Of a stretch of 16,996 nucleotides of DNA, positions 13,097-16,996 are shown in pieces; position 1 is the first letter of the stretch, and every line of letters begins with the position of its first letter. The position numbers and the translations under genes are program-made. Below the pieces are notes generated by a model that had not been told where the DNA came from, did no database searches, and saw only the letters and a list, made by a program, of their open reading frames with translations. The stretch spans positions 49,560 to 66,555 of the forward strand of contig JAHZFK010000013.1 of assembly GCA_019421385.1 (NCBI GenBank), read 5' to 3'. This DNA is from Clostridiales bacterium (GTDB taxonomy: Bacteria > Bacillota > Clostridia > Oscillospirales > Butyricicoccaceae).

Positions 13097-14266
13097 ATGT
13101 CCCGCACGCGCGTTGAGCGCAATATTTCGTACGACGAGGAGAAGAAGAAATACTATGTCAATCTGGATTTCGGGCGCGACGCGCACGGACACCAGATCAA
13201 AAAGACCCGCACATTCGCGCGGCTGACAGACGCCCGTAAGGCGCTGCGGCTGCACGAGGTGCAGCGCGACTTCGGTGCTCTGACCAAGCCAAACGACACA
13301 ACCGTTGCCGAGTGGCTCACCTACTGGATGGACGCGGTCGTACGGCCCAACCGTGCCGCGACCACGGTGCATGGGTATAGCCAGATGATCGTCAACCACA
13401 TCATCCCGCAGCTGGGTACGATCCCGCTGCAATCACTGTCACCGCAGCGCATCCAGCAGTATTACGCCTACCTGTGCCATGACTGCGGCCTGTCGCCCAA
13501 CACCGCGCGCAAGCACCACGACTTGCTCCGCAACGCGCTGCGCATCGCGGTCATGCAGGACGTGCTTGCCCGAAACCCGACCGACCGCGTCGAGCCACCT
13601 AAGTTCAAACGGCCGGAACCGCAGTTTTACGATGTTGGCTCGCTGCGCCGCCTGCTGGACGCGGTCGAGGGCGACAAGCTCGAGCCTGTCGTGTATCTGG
13701 CTGGGTATCTCGGCCTGCGCCGTGAGGAAATGTGCGGCCTGCGCTGGAAGGACGTTGATTTTTCGGGCAAAACCTTGTGCGTGCACCGCGCCCGCACGAT
13801 GGCCGGCTCGCAGGTGATCGAGAAGGACACCAAGAACCGTTCCTCGACCCGGCTGCTGCACATGCCGGAAGAGGTCGTGCGCGTGCTGCACGCTGAACGG
13901 CGGCGGCAGCACGAGAACCGGCTGCTGTTCGGCAAGGAGTATCAGGATACGGGCTATGTGCTGACTTGGCCGAACGGCGAGCCGTATTTGCCCAATTACC
14001 TGACCGAGGCGTTCAGTACGTTCATCCGCCGAAACCATCTGCCCAAACTGACGCTGCATGGGCTGCGGCACACCTTTGCGACGCTTGCGAACTATTCCGG
14101 CGCGACGATCTATAACATCAGCCGCTCGCTGGGGCACAGTACGGTCGCGACCACGTCTATGATCTATACGCATCTGCTGGATACGACTCATGAGCAGACA
14201 ATCGAGGCGGTCGCGCAGAGCCTGCGGCAGGGCGGCGGGCGAAAGGCCAGAAAACAAGTAAAATAG
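13097..14266 (+). CDS. int: Site-specific tyrosine recombinase (phage/ICE-type integrase)
   Basis: 389-aa integrase. N-terminal AP2-like arm-binding domain (about 8-60: ISYDEEKKKYYVNLDFGRD... TRTFARLTDARKAL), SAM-like core-binding domain (67-155) and catalytic domain (175-375). All catalytic residues are present: Arg208 in LGLRREE, Lys246 in KDTKNRSS, His321 and Arg324 in LHGLRHTF, His347 in SLGHST, and the nucleophile Tyr357 in MIYTH. It should therefore be active. Ribosome site AAGGGAAGGA lies about 11 bases before ATG. Base composition is high in GC (41 of 60 in one counted stretch at 13501-13560) compared with neighbours. It lies just after the tmRNA gene, pointing in the same direction, the usual place for the integrase of an element inserted in ssrA. 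No excisionase or relaxase is seen near it. Confidence 0.95.
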   Translation: MSRTRVERNISYDEEKKKYYVNLDFGRDAHGHQIKKTRTFARLTDARKALRLHEVQRDFGALTKPNDTTVAEWLTYWMDAVVRPNRAATTVHGYSQMIVNHIIPQLGTIPLQSLSPQRIQQYYAYLCHDCGLSPNTARKHHDLLRNALRIAVMQDVLARNPTDRVEPPKFKRPEPQFYDVGSLRRLLDAVEGDKLEPVVYLAGYLGLRREEMCGLRWKDVDFSGKTLCVHRARTMAGSQVIEKDTKNRSSTRLLHMPEEVVRVLHAERRRQHENRLLFGKEYQDTGYVLTWPNGEPYLPNYLTEAFSTFIRRNHLPKLTLHGLRHTFATLANYSGATIYNISRSLGHSTVATTSMIYTHLLDTTHEQTIEAVAQSLRQGGGRKARKQVK

Positions 14267-14269
14267 AGT

Positions 14270-14312
14270 AAAAAGCAGTCTCTCAAACAGGTGTCGGGAG
14301 ACTGCTTTTTAC
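14270..14312. terminator. Bidirectional terminator between integrase and SLOG gene
   Basis: 13-bp stem AAAAAGCAGTCTC / GAGACTGCTTTTT (14270-14282, 14298-14310) with a 15-base loop. Flanking A and T runs let it work both ways; the stop codon of the minus-strand SLOG gene lies inside it. Confidence 0.85.
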
Positions 14313-14779
14313 ATGCTTAGAAGCAGGATGTGCAGACCGGATTTGCGGGCATATTGCAGCGTATACGCGCTGCCGCCGGTCGAGCGGATGCAGTAGGCCA
14401 CGCAAACAGCACTGTGGTCAACCATAAAACGGTTGCGGCGCTGCATACAGCCGCGGGTGTAATGTTCGGAGGTGTAAATCACTTCGTTCGCGCGGTGCAG
14501 GATGTGTTCATATCGGTTGATTGACGCGGCAGACCATCCGCGGGCTTGCTCGCGGCAGGGAATCGCCAAAATAAGCCGGATTTGCGGAAATTGATCACGC
14601 AGTTGCAGTACGGTTTCGGCGGCCAGTGTGTCGAAACCCAGTGCTCCGCCAGCGTAAAAGTATCGAATGCCGTCTGCAATCAGTTCAAGAACTATAGCTT
14701 CCAATTTTGCGGCGAGTGCCGGCAGGATTTCCGGTGGAATGTCGCGATGACCGGTGAAGCAGCAGGAATAATCTTTCAT
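14309..14779 (-). CDS. SLOG-domain protein, DUF1273/YpsA-like
   Basis: 156-aa one-domain Rossmann-like protein of the SLOG superfamily (YpsA/LOG/DprA-related), thought to bind or process nucleotide-type ligands. Seen: opening CCFTGHRD (6-13), the glycine-rich nucleotide loop YAGGALGFDTLAAE (42-55), ILAIPCREQARGW (70-82), MQRRNRFMVD (112-121) and STGGSAYTLQYA (133-144), close to the YpsA layout. The function of the stand-alone form is unsettled; such genes are frequent on mobile elements and near phage defence genes, and SLOG domains serve as sensors or effectors in several defence systems. Start ATG has AAGGAGG 10 bases upstream. It is transcribed divergently from the HTH gene across a palindrome-rich 116-bp region, so the HTH protein probably controls it. 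Confidence 0.9.
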   Translation of the reverse strand: MKDYSCCFTGHRDIPPEILPALAAKLEAIVLELIADGIRYFYAGGALGFDTLAAETVLQLRDQFPQIRLILAIPCREQARGWSAASINRYEHILHRANEVIYTSEHYTRGCMQRRNRFMVDHSAVCVAYCIRSTGGSAYTLQYARKSGLHILLLSM

Positions 14780-14800
14780 AGTTGTTATGCCTCCTTATAA

Positions 14801-14834
14801 ATAGACTTTAACATTATCTAATGTAAAAGTCTAT
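14801..14834. promoter_or_regulatory. 34-bp near-perfect palindrome, likely operator
   Basis: From 14801 the arm ATAGACTTTAACATTA is mirrored to 14834 by TAATGTAAAAGTCTAT: 15 of 17 pairs match (mismatches at 14810/14825 and at the centre). It sits 22 bases from the SLOG start and contains ATTATCTAA at its core (14813-14821). Confidence 0.72.
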
Positions 14835-14856
14835 ATATTTGAGATCTGGGAACTCT

Positions 14857-14882
14857 ATTATCTAACTAACACATTAGATAAT
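14857..14882. promoter_or_regulatory. Second inverted repeat, likely operator of the HTH gene
   Basis: ATTATCTAA (14857-14865), 8-base spacer, TTAGATAAT (14874-14882). The right half abuts the GGAGG ribosome site of the HTH gene, so a bound repressor would block its own expression. The half-site is identical to the core of the larger palindrome. Confidence 0.68.
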
Positions 14883-14895
14883 GGAGGCATTCGCT

Positions 14896-15117
14896 ATGGT
14901 GCGTTTGAATGTCCTGCCCCTGCTCGAGAAAAAGGGAAAAACGAAATATTGGCTTTATAAGCAACTGGGAATGAGTTATCAAAACTTTAATCGCATGGTG
15001 AACAACCAAACCTCTTCGATCAAACTTGAACGCATTGAAACATTGTGTCAGCTGTTGGATTGTACGCCGAATGATTTGTTTTTTATTGACTGGGAAGAGC
15101 ATGATACAAGCAAATAG
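14896..15117 (+). CDS. Small XRE/Cro-CI-type HTH regulator
   Basis: 73-aa single-domain DNA-binding protein: MVRLNVLPLLEKKGKTKYWL, then YKQLGMSYQNFNRMVNN (about 22-38) as the helix-turn-helix, and LERIETLCQLLDCTPNDLF as the closing helices, like YozG and similar short XRE repressors. ATG 14896 is chosen over an ATG 15 bases upstream (14881), which would overlap the GGAGG ribosome site (14883-14887) and the operator. No ligand or dimerisation domain is present. It is AT-rich (21 GC of 60 at 14941-15000), very unlike the integrase next door. It probably represses itself and the divergent SLOG gene through the ATTATCTAA sites. Confidence 0.88.
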   Translation: MVRLNVLPLLEKKGKTKYWLYKQLGMSYQNFNRMVNNQTSSIKLERIETLCQLLDCTPNDLFFIDWEEHDTSK

Positions 15118-15119
15118 AT

Positions 15120-15155
15120 AAAACAGCGAGGCCGTTTTGGCCTCGCTGTTTTATT
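15120..15155. terminator. Terminator of the HTH gene
   Basis: Perfect 14-bp stem AAAACAGCGAGGCC / GGCCTCGCTGTTTT (15120-15133, 15139-15152), loop GTTTT, then ATT. It lies two bases after the stop codon and is symmetrical, so it may also stop transcripts coming from the right. Confidence 0.93.
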
Positions 15156-15366
15156 GTAATATGGTGCTCTGCTATTATATTTGCTTTTCTACGATACAGA
15201 TGACCGCATACACTGTGTTTGCCCACGTCAATAGGGCCTTGATTATACGCTATCAGGGTATTTCTGTGTATTCTGCAAATAAAGCCTCTGTCGGGATGCT
15301 TCTTCGCATTCATGGCAGAGGCTCTGCAGAAATGAGGGGAAAAGTTCACATAGGTGTAATAGTTGG
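15156..15366. other. Gene-free spacer
   Basis: About 210 bases with no convincing gene on either strand; the open frames here lack ribosome sites and family features. It contains one hairpin (15283-15323), listed separately. Confidence 0.6.
15276..15323 (-). terminator. Possible terminator of the sugar-phosphate operon
   Basis: On the minus strand AGCCTCTG and CAGAGGCT (15283-15290 / 15316-15323) pair around an inner short stem (ATGC/GCAT), followed by TTTATTT. It lies 44 bases after the HAD stop codon. The long loop makes it a weaker candidate than the others in the window. Confidence 0.45.
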
Positions 15367-16038
15367 TTATGATATGTTATTTTGTGCTTCAATCCATGCA
15401 ATCACATCAGCAAGACTATTGCATACCGCATCCACTTTCGCAATGATTTGTTTCGGCGGAAGATCCAAATCTGGTACCCAGATCGCATGCATTCCTGCTC
15501 GGTATGCCGCCTCCAACCCTCGTCCTGAATCCTCTAGTACAAGACAGTTCTCTGGCGCAACTACAAGACGATTTGCCGCCTTCAGAAAACATTCCGGTGA
15601 CGGCTTTGGTTGACTAAAATCCCCACCGCCTATCATGACTGGGAAGTATGTTTCTAGTTCGGCCATCGTAATATACTTTTGCACCACATACCGCGCTGAA
15701 CCGGATGCGACCGCAGTTTTTATACCGGCACCAGACAAAAAGGCAAGTAATTCCCTCAGACCCGGTCGGCAAGGCACACCGTGTTCACAGAACTCTTTTT
15801 CCATCAATTTTCGTACGTTTGACCAGCAAAGATCAAAGGTATAATCCGGGTCTATTTCACCGAAAGCATCTGCAAAAATTTGCGAACTTACCGAAAAAGT
15901 GGCGCCGCACATCTGTCGTTTCATATCAAGCGTGAATTTTAAGCCGCGTTCTGCACAAACGGTTTGCAGCAGACGAAAGGCAACCTGTTCAGTTTCGAAC
16001 ATTAAGCCGTCCATATCGAAAATTACTGCACGAATCAC
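15367..16038 (-). CDS. HAD-superfamily phosphatase (beta-phosphoglucomutase-like)
   Basis: 223-aa cytoplasmic Mg-dependent hydrolase or mutase acting on small phosphate esters, most likely a sugar or polyol phosphate given its neighbours. HAD motifs: I FDMDGLMFETE with Asp8 and Asp10 (nucleophile and acid/base), II ASGS with Ser112, III Lys145 in QPKPSPE, IV LEDSGRG with Glu169/Asp170. The helical cap (about 16-85) is of the PGMB/GPH/DL-glycerol-phosphatase class. The start is GTG (16036-16038) with AAGGAG about 9 bases ahead; no nearby ATG fits. It is the last gene of the minus-strand operon, 27 bases after the transaldolase. It may be a sugar phosphatase rather than a mutase; the substrate is unknown. 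Confidence 0.9.
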   Translation of the reverse strand: MIRAVIFDMDGLMFETEQVAFRLLQTVCAERGLKFTLDMKRQMCGATFSVSSQIFADAFGEIDPDYTFDLCWSNVRKLMEKEFCEHGVPCRPGLRELLAFLSGAGIKTAVASGSARYVVQKYITMAELETYFPVMIGGGDFSQPKPSPECFLKAANRLVVAPENCLVLEDSGRGLEAAYRAGMHAIWVPDLDLPPKQIIAKVDAVCNSLADVIAWIEAQNNIS

Positions 16039-16065
16039 GAATGTTCTCCTTATCGTCCTAATGCT

Positions 16066-16752
16066 TTACTCTGGCAGCAGATCACTGACTTGCTTGTCGC
16101 CGAATGCTTCGCTCCAAGCCTTTTCAAACCTCTTCACCGATTCTGCTGTGGCAGGATGGGCAATCAGTGCATCGAACAAAGGCGGCGCGATTGTGACAGC
16201 TTGACAACCGCAAACCGCCAGATTTTTGAGCTGATCGACCGTGCGGAAGCTTGCGCCAATTACCTTGCACGGATAACCGCCGTTCTGGAATGCATTAACC
16301 ATTTCGGCAACACAGCCAACGCCATCTGCACCCATATTATCAATATGGCTGACATAGGGTGCCACATAATCTGCGCCGGCTTTAGCTGCAACCAGCGCCT
16401 GCATCATCGAGTGCACAACGGTTACCGCAACGGGGATGCCGGCTTCCTTGCACAGGCGAATTGCCTGATAACCCTGTTTGACCGCCGGAATTTTGACAAC
16501 AAAGCACTCGCCAAAGTAATCATGTAGTTTTTTTGCCTGCTCGAACATTTCCGTTGCCGTAGCGCCGGTCACCTGTATGAATACCTTGACCTTGTTTTTC
16601 TCCGCATACGTTTTATAAGCAGCCATCAGCTCGGTAATCGGCCGCTTGGCTTGCGTAAAGATTTTCGGATTGGTGGTAAAGCCGTCAATCGGAAAATACT
16701 GTGCAATTTCTTCGATTACATCAATATCAGCGATATCTACATAAAGTTCCAT
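16066..16752 (-). CDS. fsa: Transaldolase-like fructose-6-phosphate aldolase (FSA/TalC family)
   Basis: 228-aa TIM-barrel class I aldolase of the small transaldolase family, which cleaves or forms ketose phosphates (fructose 6-phosphate to dihydroxyacetone and glyceraldehyde 3-phosphate in FSA). Seen: VDIAD (5-9, Asp6), TTNPK (26-30, Asn28), Gln60 in FIQVTG, Schiff-base Lys87 in FVVKIPAV, TVVHS (111-115) and GASFRTVDQL (166-175). Length equals FSA/TalC (about 214-230) rather than long transaldolases. Ribosome site AAGGAG precedes ATG. It sits 29 bases after a PTS EIIA-type gene, consistent with breakdown of a phosphorylated ketose or polyol. True transaldolase activity is also possible. Confidence 0.92.
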   Translation of the reverse strand: MELYVDIADIDVIEEIAQYFPIDGFTTNPKIFTQAKRPITELMAAYKTYAEKNKVKVFIQVTGATATEMFEQAKKLHDYFGECFVVKIPAVKQGYQAIRLCKEAGIPVAVTVVHSMMQALVAAKAGADYVAPYVSHIDNMGADGVGCVAEMVNAFQNGGYPCKVIGASFRTVDQLKNLAVCGCQAVTIAPPLFDALIAHPATAESVKRFEKAWSEAFGDKQVSDLLPE

Positions 16753-16781
16753 ATTTTTCTCCTTTTGCTTCGTAAGTTTTA

Positions 16782-16996
16782 TTACTGAAACGTCTGCAAA
16801 AGATCCAGCGCTTGCTCAGAAGTTTGTGCCGCACATAACGCATCGCGCAATTTTGTATCCCGGCTGAGTGCCATAATATGCTCCAACACATGTAAATGCT
16901 TTTTTTGATCCGGCGAGGCCAGTACAAATAGGAAGCGAATCCCTTTTCGCTCCATGATGTCCAGCCCTTTGGGATAGATACTTAAGCCAAGTCCCA
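16782..16996 (-). CDS. PTS EIIA (fructose/mannitol type) domain, C-terminal 70 residues
   Basis: The gene runs off the right edge; only 70 aa are visible: GLGLSIYPKGLDIM, then GIRFLFVLASPDQKKHLHVL and LRDALCAAQTSEQALDLLQTFQ. The FVLASPD..HL.VL pattern followed by a closing helix with an A.T.E.AL.LL signature is the C-terminal half of the EIIA type-2 domain, which carries phosphate from HPr to a sugar-specific EIIB. The active His would lie outside the window. It could be a free EIIA protein or the C-terminal domain of a PRD-containing (MtlR/LicR-like) regulator; the visible part cannot decide. First gene seen of the operon leading to the aldolase and HAD genes. Confidence 0.8.
   Translation of the reverse strand, partial: GLGLSIYPKGLDIMERKGIRFLFVLASPDQKKHLHVLEHIMALSRDTKLRDALCAAQTSEQALDLLQTFQ

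Noticed and set aside
13439..14257. 272-codon minus-strand open frame over the integrase
   Set aside because: Shadow of the integrase; no start signals, no recognisable domain.
15137..15613. 158-codon plus-strand frame across the spacer and the HAD gene end
   Set aside because: Overlaps the well-supported HAD gene in antisense, lacks a ribosome site and has no family features.
16727..16927. 66-codon minus-strand frame near the right edge
   Set aside because: Out of frame with the EIIA-like sequence, which matches a real family and ends at a proper spacing before the aldolase gene.
14266..16996. Second copy of the tmRNA 3' end (attR)
   Set aside because: Looked for CGGCTCC and the GGTTCAACTCCCC segment to the right of the integrase and found none in the window.

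Overview
The window looks like a chromosomal segment of an anaerobic Firmicute of class Clostridia, most likely Oscillospiraceae or Butyricicoccaceae (inference from protein flavour and gene content; no database was searched). The evidence is strong AGGAGG-type ribosome sites, TATAAT/TATGAT promoters, a Clostridia-type third topoisomerase pair, a two-Cys short protein of a clostridial type, a bacterial PTH2 and a one-piece tmRNA.

Bases 1-5150 are core: the end of a GyrB/ParE-type subunit and its GyrA/ParC-type partner as one operon closed by a terminator, then a PLP aminotransferase with its own promoter, then a 34-residue basic small protein that has a promoter, a ribosome site and a terminator. 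Bases 5151-9590 hold a divergent 57-residue zinc-ribbon protein and a four-gene plus-strand operon: an EamA-type transporter, an MBOAT O-acyltransferase, an AlgX/AlgJ-like SGNH (DHHW) protein and a lipoprotein with a long low-complexity linker. The middle two form a classic cell-surface O-acetylation pair; the lipoprotein is probably a surface partner.

Bases 9597-10370 (minus strand) hold a 59-residue short Cys protein followed by a LacA/Maa-type acetyltransferase. From divergent promoters at 10440-10505 a FAH-family hydrolase and a PTH2 peptidyl-tRNA hydrolase run on the plus strand. Next comes smpB directly followed by ssrA (tmRNA), apparently one transcription unit for ribosome rescue.

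Right of the tmRNA the character changes. A complete tyrosine integrase follows the tmRNA 3' end, a well-known integration site, behind a GC-rich, structure-prone leader. Then come a SLOG/DUF1273 (YpsA-like) protein and a small XRE-type HTH regulator, divergently arranged around a 116-bp region with a 34-bp near-palindrome and a second inverted repeat sharing the motif ATTATCTAA. The last part is a minus-strand sugar-phosphate operon (PTS EIIA-like end, fructose-6-phosphate-aldolase-like transaldolase, HAD phosphatase) running off the right edge. Composition varies sharply here, from the GC-rich integrase to the AT-rich HTH gene, which fits an integrated element or a mosaic boundary; no second att copy is visible in the window.

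The best candidates for something undescribed are the SLOG-HTH divergon with its operators, the 34-aa small protein, the structured integrase leader, and the lipoprotein that ends the O-acetylation operon.
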